The notes beneath the pieces are model-generated. The model searched no databases and was not told where the DNA came from. It was given only the letters and a program-made list of their open reading frames with translations. From the NCBI RefSeq assembly GCF_044458865.1, contig NZ_JBITIH010000010.1, positions 1-64,000 of the forward strand: DNA of 64,000 bases, given 5' to 3'. The position numbers and the translations under genes are program-made. The stretch comes from Micromonospora_G sp044458865 (GTDB taxonomy: Bacteria; Actinomycetota; Actinomycetes; Mycobacteriales; Micromonosporaceae). Shown here in pieces: positions 49,334 to 58,189 of this stretch (the first letter of the stretch is position 1; each line of letters opens with the position of its first letter).

Positions 49334-50317
49334 TCAGTAGCTCTCGCGCAGCATCGTGGCCGCCTCGACGGCCCAGTAGGTGAGGATGATCTGCGCCCCG
49401 GCCCGCCGGACCGAGGTGAGCGTCTCCATGATCGCTCGTTCCCGATCCACCCAGCCGTTCGCGGCAGCGGCCTCGACCATCGCGTACTCGCCCGACACCT
49501 GGTAGGCGGCGACCGGAACGTCAACGGTGGCGCGGACCGCCGCGAGCACGTCCAGGTAGGGCAGCGCCGGCTTGACCATCACCAGGTCGGCGCCCTCGGC
49601 GATGTCCAGCTCGACCTCGCGCAGGGACTCCCGCAGGTTCGCCGGGTCCTGCTGGTAGCCCTTCCGGTCGCCCTGGAGCGCCGACTCGACGGCGTCCCGG
49701 AACGGCCCGAAGAACGCCGACGCGTACTTCACCGCGTACGCGAGGATCGAGGTGTCGGCGTAGCCGGCGGCGTCGAGCGCCTTGCGGATCACGCCGACCT
49801 GGCCGTCCATCATCCCGGACGGCCCGACCATGTGCGCCCCGGCGGCGGCCTGGGCCACGCCCATCTCGGCGTACGCGGCGAGCGTCGCGTCGTTGTCCAC
49901 GCTGCCGTCGGGTGCGAGCAGACCGCAGTGCCCGTGCGAGGTGAACTCGTCCAGGCAGAGGTCGCTCATCAGCACCGTGCTGTCGCCGAGTTCGGCAGCG
50001 AGATCCCGCAGCGCCACGTTCAGGATCCCGTTCGGGTCGGTCCCGCCGGAGCCCCGCTCGTCCCGGGTCTCCGGCACGCCGAAGAGCATGATCCCGCCGA
50101 CCCCGGCCTGCACCGCCTCCACCGCCGCCTTACGCAGCGAGTCCCGGGAGTGTTGAAACACTCCCGGCAGGGTGGCGATCGGCCGGGGTTCGGTCAGCCC
50201 TTCCTTGACGAACATCGGCAGCACCAGCTCGGCCGGCGCCATCCGGGTCTCGGTCACCAGCCGCCGGATCGCCGGGGTACGCCGCAGCCGGCGCGGCCGG
50301 ACGTCGGGGTACGACAT
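49334..50317 (-). CDS. hemB: Delta-aminolevulinic acid dehydratase (porphobilinogen synthase)
   Basis: A 327-residue enzyme condensing two 5-aminolevulinates to porphobilinogen. The active-site lysines lie in LAYAVKYASAFFGPFR (~207) and VMVKPALPYLD (~255). The metal-binding segment reads SDLCLDEFTSHGHCGLLAPD (Cys and His kept near ~125-140), as in zinc- or magnesium-type enzymes; MVGPSGMMDGQV is another landmark. ATG 50317 has GGAGG 4 nt upstream. It follows hemD by 93 nt (the operon rex-hemA-hemC-hemD-hemB runs on this strand) and may be on the same transcript. Confidence 0.95.
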   Translation of the reverse strand: MSYPDVRPRRLRRTPAIRRLVTETRMAPAELVLPMFVKEGLTEPRPIATLPGVFQHSRDSLRKAAVEAVQAGVGGIMLFGVPETRDERGSGGTDPNGILNVALRDLAAELGDSTVLMSDLCLDEFTSHGHCGLLAPDGSVDNDATLAAYAEMGVAQAAAGAHMVGPSGMMDGQVGVIRKALDAAGYADTSILAYAVKYASAFFGPFRDAVESALQGDRKGYQQDPANLRESLREVELDIAEGADLVMVKPALPYLDVLAAVRATVDVPVAAYQVSGEYAMVEAAAANGWVDRERAIMETLTSVRRAGAQIILTYWAVEAATMLRESY

Positions 50318-50410
50318 GGTTCCTCCCACGACCCGTGGGTCACGGGTCAACCATTCCAGGCTACGACTGCCACCCGGATCTCTTCAGTTGGTCGACGAGA
50401 CCGCGATGGG

Positions 50411-51991
50411 TCAGCGGAACCGCAGCGCGGTCGGCCCCTGCACCTTCGAGCCACGGCGCTGCTTCGCCGGCATCGCCATCAGCTTCTCGCGCAGTTCGAC
50501 GGCGTACGAGGCGAGCGCCTCCACCAGGTCCGGGACGGAGGCGTTGGTCGGCTGGGCGTCGACCCGCAGACCGAACTCGGTTGCCGTCTCGGCCGTCTTC
50601 GGCCCGATCACCGCCACCACCGTACGAGTGTGTGGCTTGCCGGCGATACCCACCAGGTTGCGCACGGTCGAGGAGGAGGTGAAGAGGACGGCGTCGAAGC
50701 CACCGGACTTGATCGCGTCCCGGATCTCGGCCGGCGGCGGCGCCGCGCGGACGGTCCGGTACGCGGTCACGTCGTCGACCTCCCAGCCCCGCTCGGTCAG
50801 CCCGGCGGCGAGGGTCTCGGTCGCGATGTCGGCGCGCGGCAGCAGCACCCGGCCGACCGGGTCGAGGATCTCGTCGTGCGGGGAGAACTCGGCGAGCAGC
50901 CCTTCCGAGGACTGGTCACCGGCGGGGATCAGCTCGGGCTGGATACCGAAGTCGCGCACCGCGTCGGCGGTCGCCTCACCGATACAGGCGATCTTGACGC
51001 CACCGAAGTGGCGAGCGTCCAGGCCGTGCTCGGCGAACTTCTCCCAGACCGCGCGTACGGCGTTCACCGAGGTGAAGATCACCCAGGCGTACCTGCCGTC
51101 GACCAGGCCCTTCACCGCCCGCTCCATCTGGGCGGGGGTACGCGGCGGTTCGACCGCGATGGTCGGCACCTCGCACGGGATGGCCCCGTACGCGCGCAGC
51201 CGAGCGCTCATCACGCCAGCCTGCTCCTTGGTCCGCGGGACCAGCACCTTCCAGCCGTACAGCGGGCGGTTCTCCCACCAGCTCAGCTTGTCCCGCTGGC
51301 TGACTCCGGCGCCGAGGGTGAGTACCACCCGGCCGGTGAAGCCGAGCGCGGCGGCGACGAAGCTGTCCACGGTCGACGAGGTGGTGTACTGCGTCTCGCC
51401 GGTGCCGTCGCCGGTCACCCCGACCGGGGTGGTGCCGTCGACGCCGACCGCGAGCAACCCGTCCCGGACCGCCGCGAGGTCACCGGCGTCCACCGCGAGC
51501 GCGAGCGAGCCCCGGTTGACCGCACCGGCGAGCGCCTCGAAGTCCAGCGCGGTGACGTCGTCGACGTCGGCCGCCGTGCGTACGCCGGGCAGCGGAACCC
51601 CGGCGTAGCTGGCCACGCCCTCGGCCTGGCCGATACCGGGCACCACCTCGAAGTGCACCGCGGTACGGACGACCGCCTGGACCTCCTTGACCACCGAGTC
51701 GTGACCGAACGGGTCACCGGCGACCAGGTGTACCGCCGACAGGCCCGAACGGGCGGCGGAGATCAACACCTTGGCGACATCGCCCGGGGCGCCCTCGGCG
51801 GGGCTGAACTGGGCGTCCTCCTTGGCCTCGGCGCGCAGCGCGTCGAGCAGTGACTCGGGGACACTCCGGTCGAAGATGACCTGGTCAGCATCGACCAGCG
51901 CGTCGTGCGCCCGGCGGGTCAGCAGACCTGGGTCGCCGGGGCCGGCCCCGACGAACGCGATGTGGCCTGCGGGCTTACGGGTGCGGATCAT
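50411..51991 (-). CDS. hemD: Fused uroporphyrinogen-III methyltransferase-like / uroporphyrinogen-III synthase
   Basis: A 526-residue fusion. The N-terminal SUMT-like domain (about 8-240; FVGAGPGDPGLLTRRAHDAL) keeps the first SAM-binding loop but the usual DPFVFGRGGEE stretch reads DPFGHDSVVKEV, and later motifs are altered, so methyltransferase activity is questionable. The HemD domain (about 255-510) has VLVPRTKEQAGVMSARLRAY and VLFTSSSTVRNLVG and would close hydroxymethylbilane to uroporphyrinogen III. The stop-start overlap with hemC is 4 nt (ATGA). This fused arrangement is usual in actinomycetes. Confidence 0.92.
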   Translation of the reverse strand: MIRTRKPAGHIAFVGAGPGDPGLLTRRAHDALVDADQVIFDRSVPESLLDALRAEAKEDAQFSPAEGAPGDVAKVLISAARSGLSAVHLVAGDPFGHDSVVKEVQAVVRTAVHFEVVPGIGQAEGVASYAGVPLPGVRTAADVDDVTALDFEALAGAVNRGSLALAVDAGDLAAVRDGLLAVGVDGTTPVGVTGDGTGETQYTTSSTVDSFVAAALGFTGRVVLTLGAGVSQRDKLSWWENRPLYGWKVLVPRTKEQAGVMSARLRAYGAIPCEVPTIAVEPPRTPAQMERAVKGLVDGRYAWVIFTSVNAVRAVWEKFAEHGLDARHFGGVKIACIGEATADAVRDFGIQPELIPAGDQSSEGLLAEFSPHDEILDPVGRVLLPRADIATETLAAGLTERGWEVDDVTAYRTVRAAPPPAEIRDAIKSGGFDAVLFTSSSTVRNLVGIAGKPHTRTVVAVIGPKTAETATEFGLRVDAQPTNASVPDLVEALASYAVELREKLMAMPAKQRRGSKVQGPTALRFR

Positions 51992-52953
51992 GGCTGTGCT
52001 CCAAAATGCTGGGTCCTCGCGCCGGGGTGCGTAGGCGTTCCGAGGATCGAGTCGGCGCCGAGTTCGAGGAGTTCGGCGGCGAGTGCCTTACCGATCTCCG
52101 CCGCCTCGGCGGGCGTACCGGTGCGGGACAGCCGGAGGTCACGGGACCCGTCCGGACTGATCACCGCCCCGCGCAGGTAGATCTCATCGCCGTCGTCGCC
52201 CTCGGCGAGTTCCGCGAATGCGGCGACCGGTGCGCTACAGCCGGCCTCCAGGGTGGCCAGCAACGCCCGTTCCGCGGTGATCGCGGCTCGGGTCGGCGCG
52301 TGGTCCAGTACGGCGAGCAACTCGATCAGATCCGGGTCGTCCGCCCGGCATTCCACCGCGAGGGCACCCTGGGCGGGTGCCGGCAACATCAGCATCGGAT
52401 CGAGTGTCTCGGTGATCTCGGCGGTGCGGCCGAGCCGGGTCAGACCGGCCCGGGCGAGCACCACCGCGTCGAGATCCGCGTCTGGGCCGAGCACCCGCGC
52501 GACGCGGGTGTCGACGTTGCCACGGATCGGGGTGACGGCCAACTGCAGGCCGAGCGCGTGTAGCTGGGCGATCCGGCGCAGTGCGCCGGTGCCCACGGTC
52601 GAGCCGGCGGGCAGCTCGGCCAGGGTTCGGCCGTCGCGGGCGATCAGCGCGTCGCGTGGATCCTCGCGCTCGGGGACCGCGGCGATGTGCAGCCCGCTCG
52701 CGCTCGCGGTGGGTAGGTCCTTGTACGAGTGGACCGCGAAGTCGATCTCCCCGGCGGTGAGTGCGTCCCGCAGTGCGGAGACGAAGACGCCGACTCCGAG
52801 CCGGTGCACCGGGGCGGTCGACCGGTCGCCAGCGGTGACCACCTCGACCAGTTCGACCTCTCGGCCGGTCGCGGCCCTTACCGCGTCGGCGATCTGGCCG
52901 GACTGGGCCAGCGCCAGTGCGCTGCCCCGGGTGCCCAGGCGTAGTGCGGTCAT
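51988..52953 (-). CDS. hemC: Hydroxymethylbilane synthase (porphobilinogen deaminase)
   Basis: A 321-residue enzyme polymerising four porphobilinogens. The start MTALRLGTRGSALALAQ is diagnostic; other motifs are FAVHSYKDLPTASASGL, the Arg-rich GTGALRRIAQLHALG, RGNVDTRVARV and EAGCSAPVAAF, whose Cys holds the dipyrromethane cofactor (~residue 240). It overlaps hemA and hemD by 4 nt each, so translation is coupled through the operon. ATG 52953. Confidence 0.96.
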   Translation of the reverse strand: MTALRLGTRGSALALAQSGQIADAVRAATGREVELVEVVTAGDRSTAPVHRLGVGVFVSALRDALTAGEIDFAVHSYKDLPTASASGLHIAAVPEREDPRDALIARDGRTLAELPAGSTVGTGALRRIAQLHALGLQLAVTPIRGNVDTRVARVLGPDADLDAVVLARAGLTRLGRTAEITETLDPMLMLPAPAQGALAVECRADDPDLIELLAVLDHAPTRAAITAERALLATLEAGCSAPVAAFAELAEGDDGDEIYLRGAVISPDGSRDLRLSRTGTPAEAAEIGKALAAELLELGADSILGTPTHPGARTQHFGAQP

Positions 52954-54299
52954 CGCTCACCTCCTGGAGCGGGATGCGACACGCGCGGAGCGATGTCGGG
53001 GACGGTGTCGACCTGCGAGGTGCTCGGCACTTCCAGGTCGAAGAGTTCGCGCAGCAGCGCGGTGTACTGGTCGCCGCCGGGCTCTGCGGCGAGTTGGCGG
53101 ACCCGTACCGTCGGCGAATGCAGCAGTCGTTGCACGACCCGGTGCACGGTGTGCGCCACGTCGGCCCGCTGGTCGTCGGTGAGGTCCGGGCGGCGCTGGG
53201 CGAGTCGGCGCAGCTCCGCGGTGACCACCTCGTCGGCCCGGGCCCGCAGGGCGGCCACGGTCGGGAGCACGTCGGCGCCGCGCAGCCAGGTGAGGAAGCT
53301 CGCGACCTCGCTGCCGACGATCTCGGCGACCGCGGCGGCGTCGGTGGCGGCGGGTCCGTCGGCGAGTTCGGCGGCGAGCCGGTCGATGTCGATCACGAGT
53401 ACGCCGGGCAACTCGGCGACCTCGGCGTCGACGTCCCGGGGGACGGCGAGGTCGAGCAGGACCAGTGGGGTGTCCGGCCGGCTGGTGGCCCGAAGGGCCA
53501 GAGCGGCGGCGACGGTCTCGCGGGTGAGCACCGGCTCGATGGCCGCGGTGGCGGTGACTACGATGTCCACAGTGGACAGGGCTACGGTAAGATCATTGAA
53601 GGGTACGGCGGTGGCGCCGTACGCCTCGGCCAGCCTTGTCGCCCGGTCCGCACCACGGTTGGTCACCGCCACCGGACCGACCCCGGTCCGGCTCAGCGTC
53701 GCCACCGCGAGCGCACCCATCGCCCCCGCACCGATCACCAGCGCCGGCCGACCAGCCAGCGAACCGTCGAACCGGCTCGCGGCGACCTCCAGCCCGGCCG
53801 TGACCACACTCTGTCCCGCCTGGTCGATACCGGTCTCGGCGTGAGCCCGCTTGCCGACCCGCAGCGCCTGCTGCATCAACTCGTGCAACTGGCGGCCGGT
53901 GGCGTCCGCCTCGGTCGCCACGTGGTACGCGTCCCGGAGCTGGCCGAGGATCTGCGCCTCGCCCACGACCATCGAGTCCAGCCCGGTGGCGACCCGGAAC
54001 ACGTGCTCGACCGCGGCTTCGTCGTAGTGCACGTAGAGGTGGTTCGCCAGCTCGGCGGGAGGACATCCGGCCTCGTCACCGAGGACCGCGCAGATGTCAC
54101 CGAGACCGCCGTGGAAGCCGGACACCGCCGCGTAGACCTCGACCCGGTTGCAGGTCGAGACCACTACCGCCTCGCCGACGTAGGTCTGGGCGAGCAGCCG
54201 TTCAAGGGTGCGCGGCAGGTCGGCCGTGGAGACCGAGAGGCGCTCCAGCATGGCAACCGGGGCGGTGCGGTGGGACGCGCCGACAACGAGCAGGTTCAC
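52950..54299 (-). CDS. hemA: Glutamyl-tRNA reductase
   Basis: A 449-residue enzyme reducing glutamyl-tRNA to glutamate-1-semialdehyde, the committed step of C5-pathway tetrapyrrole synthesis. It begins MNLLVVGASHRTAPVAMLER and has the catalytic Cys in STCNRVEVY (residue 50). The NADPH site is ALVIGAGAMGALAVATL (~185), and a dimerisation domain fills ~330-440. The GTG start at 54299 overlaps the rex stop by 4 nt. Regulation by Rex from the shared promoter would link haem supply to NADH/NAD balance. Confidence 0.96.
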   Translation of the reverse strand: MNLLVVGASHRTAPVAMLERLSVSTADLPRTLERLLAQTYVGEAVVVSTCNRVEVYAAVSGFHGGLGDICAVLGDEAGCPPAELANHLYVHYDEAAVEHVFRVATGLDSMVVGEAQILGQLRDAYHVATEADATGRQLHELMQQALRVGKRAHAETGIDQAGQSVVTAGLEVAASRFDGSLAGRPALVIGAGAMGALAVATLSRTGVGPVAVTNRGADRATRLAEAYGATAVPFNDLTVALSTVDIVVTATAAIEPVLTRETVAAALALRATSRPDTPLVLLDLAVPRDVDAEVAELPGVLVIDIDRLAAELADGPAATDAAAVAEIVGSEVASFLTWLRGADVLPTVAALRARADEVVTAELRRLAQRRPDLTDDQRADVAHTVHRVVQRLLHSPTVRVRQLAAEPGGDQYTALLRELFDLEVPSTSQVDTVPDIAPRVSHPAPGGER

Positions 54300-55117
54300 G
54301 AGCCGACCACCTCCGTACGGGTCGGGCGGGTTCGGCCCGGCGCGGCGGGCTCGACCGAAGCGGAGGCGACGGTGTCGTCGGTGCCGGTGGCGGCAAGGTT
54401 CGGATCGGCCTCGTCGCGGCCACCGGGGAGCGCGGTCAGCGACGCCTTGCGGTGCTCGTGGAAGGAGAGGATCTGCAACTCGATGGCGAGGTCGACCTTG
54501 CGTACGTCCACCCCCTCCGGCACGGCGAGCACGCAGGGCGCGAAGTTGAGGATGCTGGTCACCCCGGCCGCCACCAACAGGTCGGTGACGCGTTGCGCGG
54601 CCGAGGCGGGAGTGGCGATCACGCCGATCGCGATGTGCTCCTCGGCCGCGGTCTGCAGCAGGTCGTCGATGTGCCGGACGGTCAGCCCGTTGATCTCCTC
54701 GCCCACCCGGGTCGGGTCGGCGTCGAAGAGAGCGGCGATCCGGAAGCCCCGGCTGGCGAAACCGGCGTAACCGGCCAGCGCGTGACCGAGGTTACCCACT
54801 CCGACCAGCGCGACCGCGCGACGATGGGTGAGCCCGAGGACGTACTCGATCTGGTGGATCAGCAGGGCGACGTCGTAGCCGACGCCACGGGTGCCGTACG
54901 AGCCCAGGTGGGAGAGGTCCTTGCGGAGCTTGGCCGAGTTGACCCCGGCCGCGGCGGCCAGACCCTCACTGGAGACGGTATCGTCGCCTGCCTCGGCGAG
55001 GTTGTGCAGTGCGCGCAGGTATTCGGGGAGCCGGGCGACCGTCGCCTCAGGGAGATCCGGAAGCGCCGGAACGGCACCGGCGCGCCCGGACGCGCCTGCG
55101 GGGCGGTGCTGACTCAT
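54296..55117 (-). CDS. rex: Redox-sensing transcriptional repressor Rex
   Basis: A 273-residue NADH/NAD sensor. A short polar leader is followed by a winged helix (~25-80; LPEYLRALHNLAE, then GVNSAKLRKDLSHLGSYGTR) and a Rossmann domain with VGVGNLG (105-111). NADH binding releases it from DNA when respiration slows. The C-terminal ~45 residues are Pro/Thr/Asp-rich and unusual in length. ATG 55117 has GGAG 5 nt upstream. It is the first gene of rex-hemA-hemC-hemD, and its upstream region holds a Rex operator, so it represses itself and the haem genes. Confidence 0.95.
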   Translation of the reverse strand: MSQHRPAGASGRAGAVPALPDLPEATVARLPEYLRALHNLAEAGDDTVSSEGLAAAAGVNSAKLRKDLSHLGSYGTRGVGYDVALLIHQIEYVLGLTHRRAVALVGVGNLGHALAGYAGFASRGFRIAALFDADPTRVGEEINGLTVRHIDDLLQTAAEEHIAIGVIATPASAAQRVTDLLVAAGVTSILNFAPCVLAVPEGVDVRKVDLAIELQILSFHEHRKASLTALPGGRDEADPNLAATGTDDTVASASVEPAAPGRTRPTRTEVVGS

Positions 55118-55225
55118 GTGACTCCGTGCGGTGCGATCCTCGACCAGCCGGAGCGGCGGGTCATTCCAGGGCTCCCGCTTGCGACCGCTGTGACCGGCTG
55201 TGCTAGCAGGGCTCGTCGGAGTAAC

Positions 55226-55254
55226 AGAGTAGGCGCTTGTGAAGACGTGCACAA
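55226..55254 (-). promoter_or_regulatory. rex-hem promoter overlapped by a Rex operator
   Basis: On the minus strand TTGTGC (55249-55254) and TACTCT (55226-55231) form a -35/-10 pair with a 17-bp spacer. The 18-bp inverted repeat at 55237-55254 (TTGTGAA-GACG-TGCACAA on the plus strand) matches the known Rex operator TGTGAA-N4-TTCACA with a few changes, and covers the -35 and part of the spacer. A bound Rex would block RNA polymerase. The transcript would start near 55219. Confidence 0.7.
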
Positions 55255-55342
55255 ATCGCGATCTTGAAGCGTCGCGACACGGCCTCACCAGCCACTCCAT
55301 TCACAAGATCGGTTTCGTTGCGGGGATCGGCCCGCCTGGCGA

Positions 55343-55372
55343 TTATTACTCAATTCCGACTATTCTTGCCAA
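55343..55372 (-). promoter_or_regulatory. Second candidate promoter upstream of rex
   Basis: On the minus strand TTGGCA (55367-55372) and TAATAA (55343-55348) are spaced 18 bp apart in an A+T-rich stretch, a good match to a vegetative promoter. Transcripts would start near 55336, upstream of the Rex-site promoter. It could give basal expression, with the downstream Rex site acting as a roadblock. The surrounding gap 55118-55507 holds no gene. Confidence 0.45.
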
Positions 55373-55494
55373 CTTGACAAGCTATCGTGGGTCCTCGCCG
55401 ACCGTCCGAGTCCTGCTCGCCGGGCCTCCGGGTGAGGCCAGCCCTACCGGAAATAGGCAGGCCGACGGGATATGGAACCACCCATCGGGTTGCC

Positions 55495-55500
55495 TAGCGT
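55495..55500 (+). promoter_or_regulatory. Candidate -10 element for leaderless histidine kinase gene
   Basis: TAGCGT (TANNNT) ends 7 nt before the ATG at 55508. An in-frame ATG at 55472 lies upstream of this element and would not be on such a transcript. Confidence 0.45.
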
Positions 55501-55507
55501 GGAAGAC

Positions 55508-56800
55508 ATGACCACCGTCACCGCCCGCGCCGAACCGGCGCAAGCGACAATTCTGCGCCAGCTCGGCGTCGATTCGGCGTACGTACTGCTGGGCTTCCCA
55601 CTCGCACTGGCGAGTTTCGTCATATTGATCGTCGGCTTGGCACTCGGCGTGGGGCTCATGGTGACGGTGATCGGCCTACCGATCCTGGCCGGCACTCTCT
55701 ACCTGGCACGGGGTTGGGCCGACATCGAACGACTGCGCATCCCGGCCGTACTGCACCAGCCCCGGGTCCGTCCGGAATACCGCACCGCCGAGACCGGAGC
55801 GAGCGCCTGGCGGCGGATCTTCGTACCGATCGCCGACGGCCAGTCCTGGCTCGACCTGGCACACGGCCTGGGCAAGCTGTTCGTGGCGGTGGTCACCTTC
55901 GGCGTCACCGTGACCTGGTGGATCGGCACGATCGGCGGCTCCCTCTACTGGGCGTACGACTGGACCCTGCCGCAGGGCGAAGGAAACGAAGGGCTGAACG
56001 AGCTGCTCGGGCTCGGCGACTCCGCCGGCGCTCGGATCGGCCTGAACAGCGCCATCGGCCTCTTCTTCCTGATCACCCTCCCGATCGTGGTCCGCGGCTG
56101 CGCGCTGCTCCAGGCCAGCTTCGGCCGTGCCCTGCTGACCGGGGTCGCCGAGATGCGCAACCGGATCACCGTGCTGGAGGAGCAGAAACGAGCCGCCGTC
56201 TCGGCCGAGGCAAGCGCCCTGCGCCGACTCGAACGCGACATCCACGACGGCCCACAGCAGCGTCTCGTCCGGCTCGCCATGGACATCAGCCGGGCCCAGC
56301 ACCAGCTCGCCACCGACCCGGACGCGGCCCGGCGCACCCTCGACGAGGCGCTCACCCAAACCCGGGACACCCTCGCCGAACTGCGCGCCCTCTCCCGGGG
56401 CATCGCGCCGCCGATCCTGGTCGACCGAGGGTTGCCCAGCGCCCTCGCGGCCCTCGCCGGCCGTGGGCTGATCCCGGTCGACCTCACCGTCGACCCCGAA
56501 CTCGGTACGCCCGCCGGCCGGCTCGACCCGGCGGTGGAGAACGCCGCCTACTTCGTGGTCGCCGAAGCCCTGACCAACGTGGCGAAACACAGCCGGGCGA
56601 CCGAGTGCTGGCTCACCGTCACCCGCGCCGAACGGAAACTGAGCATCGCGGTGGTCGACGACGGCGAGGGCGGTGCCCACCTCTCCAAGGGACACGGCCT
56701 CGCCGGCATCGCCGACCGGGTACGTGCCACCGGCGGCACCCTGACCGTGATCAGCCCGACCGGTGGCCCGACCGAGGTACGAGCCGAGCTTCCGTGCTGA
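55508..56800 (+). CDS. Two-component sensor histidine kinase (NarL-type, HisKA_3)
   Basis: A 430-residue kinase. The N-terminal sensor has four membrane helices (about 24-62 as a pair, 122-148, 178-198) with a soluble loop between them, resembling the actinobacterial 'putative sensor' domain. The dimerisation domain contains RLERDIHDGPQQRLVRLAMD with the phospho-accepting His246; the ATPase domain (~330-425) has the N-box ALTNVAKHS and G-box VDDGEGG and GHGLAGIADR. Signal unknown. The response regulator gene follows immediately (stop at 56800, regulator start at 56866 or a few codons earlier), forming a cognate pair. Confidence 0.92.
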   Translation: MTTVTARAEPAQATILRQLGVDSAYVLLGFPLALASFVILIVGLALGVGLMVTVIGLPILAGTLYLARGWADIERLRIPAVLHQPRVRPEYRTAETGASAWRRIFVPIADGQSWLDLAHGLGKLFVAVVTFGVTVTWWIGTIGGSLYWAYDWTLPQGEGNEGLNELLGLGDSAGARIGLNSAIGLFFLITLPIVVRGCALLQASFGRALLTGVAEMRNRITVLEEQKRAAVSAEASALRRLERDIHDGPQQRLVRLAMDISRAQHQLATDPDAARRTLDEALTQTRDTLAELRALSRGIAPPILVDRGLPSALAALAGRGLIPVDLTVDPELGTPAGRLDPAVENAAYFVVAEALTNVAKHSRATECWLTVTRAERKLSIAVVDDGEGGAHLSKGHGLAGIADRVRATGGTLTVISPTGGPTEVRAELPC

Positions 56801-56865
56801 ACGAGGACACACCGCTACGTACGCCGGAGAACACGACGAACGGCGACGTGATAGACAACCGAGCC

Positions 56866-57528
56866 ATGCGGGTAGTAATCGCCGACGACGCCTTCCTGCT
56901 CCGAGAGGGGCTGGTCCGGCTGCTGACCGAACACGGGCACGACGTGGTGGCCGCGGTCGGGGACGGCACCACCCTGGTCGAGGCCGTGGTCGCGCACCGC
57001 CCGGACGTCTCGATCGTCGACGTACGGATGCCGCCGACCCACACCGACGAAGGTCTCCGGGCCGCGGTGGAGGCCCGCAGACTCGTTCCCCGGGCCCCGA
57101 TCCTGGTCCTCTCCCAGTACGTCGAGGTGTCGTACGCCGACGACCTGCTCGCCACGGTCAACCCCGGACCGGGCGCCGGCGGCGGAATCGGTTACCTGCT
57201 CAAGGACCGGGTGGCCGCGATCGACGAGTTCCTCGACGCGCTCCGCCGCGTGGCCGGCGGCGGCACCGTACTGGACCCCGAGGTCGTCGGGCAGTTGCTG
57301 GTCCGCCGCCGCCGGGACGATCCGCTGCGCGAGTTGACCCCGCGTGAGCGCGAGGTGCTCGGCCTGATGGCCGAGGGCCGCTCCAACACCGCGATCGCGC
57401 GTGCCCTGGTGGTCAGCGACGGAGCCGTGGAGAAGCACGTCCGCAACATCTTCACCAAGCTCCACCTCCCGCCCGACGACGAACAGCACCGTCGGGTCCG
57501 GGCGGTACTGACCTACCTGCGGGGTTGA
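56866..57528 (+). CDS. LuxR/NarL-family response regulator
   Basis: A 220-residue regulator. The receiver domain (1-125) has the acidic pocket Asp7-Asp8, phospho-acceptor Asp52 (SIVDVRMPPT), Ser83 and Lys113. The insert NPGPGAGGGIGYLLK (~99-113) is longer than usual in this loop. The LuxR helix-turn-helix is ~155-215 (ELTPREREVLGLMAEGRSNT). It partners with the kinase encoded just upstream. In-frame GTG codons at 56794 and 56848 could give longer N-termini. Its 3' end overlaps the convergent HAD gene by 16 nt, so antisense transcription is possible. Confidence 0.93.
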   Translation: MRVVIADDAFLLREGLVRLLTEHGHDVVAAVGDGTTLVEAVVAHRPDVSIVDVRMPPTHTDEGLRAAVEARRLVPRAPILVLSQYVEVSYADDLLATVNPGPGAGGGIGYLLKDRVAAIDEFLDALRRVAGGGTVLDPEVVGQLLVRRRRDDPLRELTPREREVLGLMAEGRSNTAIARALVVSDGAVEKHVRNIFTKLHLPPDDEQHRRVRAVLTYLRG

Positions 57529-58166
57529 GCCGCCAGTCGTACCGCCTCGGTGAGAGTGTCGGCGACCGGCCGACCGGAGGCACGCAGTCGAGCGGGGTCG
57601 GTGAAGCCGCCGGTATAGAGGACACAGTCGGCGCCGACGGATTCGGCTGCGTCGGCGTCGTCGATCGAGTCGCCGATGAGCACCACGGCCTCACCGTCGA
57701 TGCCCAGTTCGGCCAGGTGCCGCGCCAGATGCGCGGCCTTGTGGTCGCCACCGACGGTCCCCCGCAGGCCGTCGACCCGGCTGAACATGCCGGTCAACCC
57801 GTACGTCTCGACGGCCGGGACCAGTTCCTCGTGGAACCACATGGAGAGCAGCGACTGGGTGCCGCTCCAGGACCGCATCGCGGCGGTCGCGTCGTCGGCG
57901 AGCGCGCAGGTGGTCAACCCGGTCCGGTACGCGTCGTGGAAGATCTTGTCGAGTGAGCCGAACGCGTCGGCGTCGACCGCACGCCCCAGCACCTCGGCGT
58001 AGTAGTCGGCGATCGGGCGGCGAAACGACTGCCGGTGCTCGTCCAGGGTCACCGCGGGGCCACCGACGCTGGCGAAGACGACATTGGTCGATTCGACGAC
58101 CAGACTCAGATCATTGAGCAGGGTGCCGTTCCAGTCCCAGACCAGGTGCGTACGAGCCAATGCCAT
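57513..58166 (-). CDS. HAD-superfamily hydrolase (phosphoglycolate phosphatase-like)
   Basis: A 217-residue HAD hydrolase. Motif I is VWDWNGTLLND with nucleophile Asp11 and Asn13 in place of the usual second Asp, a variant common in this actinobacterial subgroup. The cap follows; the Lys motif lies near GGDHKAAHLARHL (~142) and motif IV is VLIGDSIDDADAAESVG (~163). It resembles Gph/Ppa phosphatases; substrate unknown. The 3' end overlaps the convergent response regulator gene. ATG 58166. Confidence 0.85.
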   Translation of the reverse strand: MALARTHLVWDWNGTLLNDLSLVVESTNVVFASVGGPAVTLDEHRQSFRRPIADYYAEVLGRAVDADAFGSLDKIFHDAYRTGLTTCALADDATAAMRSWSGTQSLLSMWFHEELVPAVETYGLTGMFSRVDGLRGTVGGDHKAAHLARHLAELGIDGEAVVLIGDSIDDADAAESVGADCVLYTGGFTDPARLRASGRPVADTLTEAVRLAAQPRR

Positions 58167-58189
58167 CGCGAAACAATAACTTGATCACT

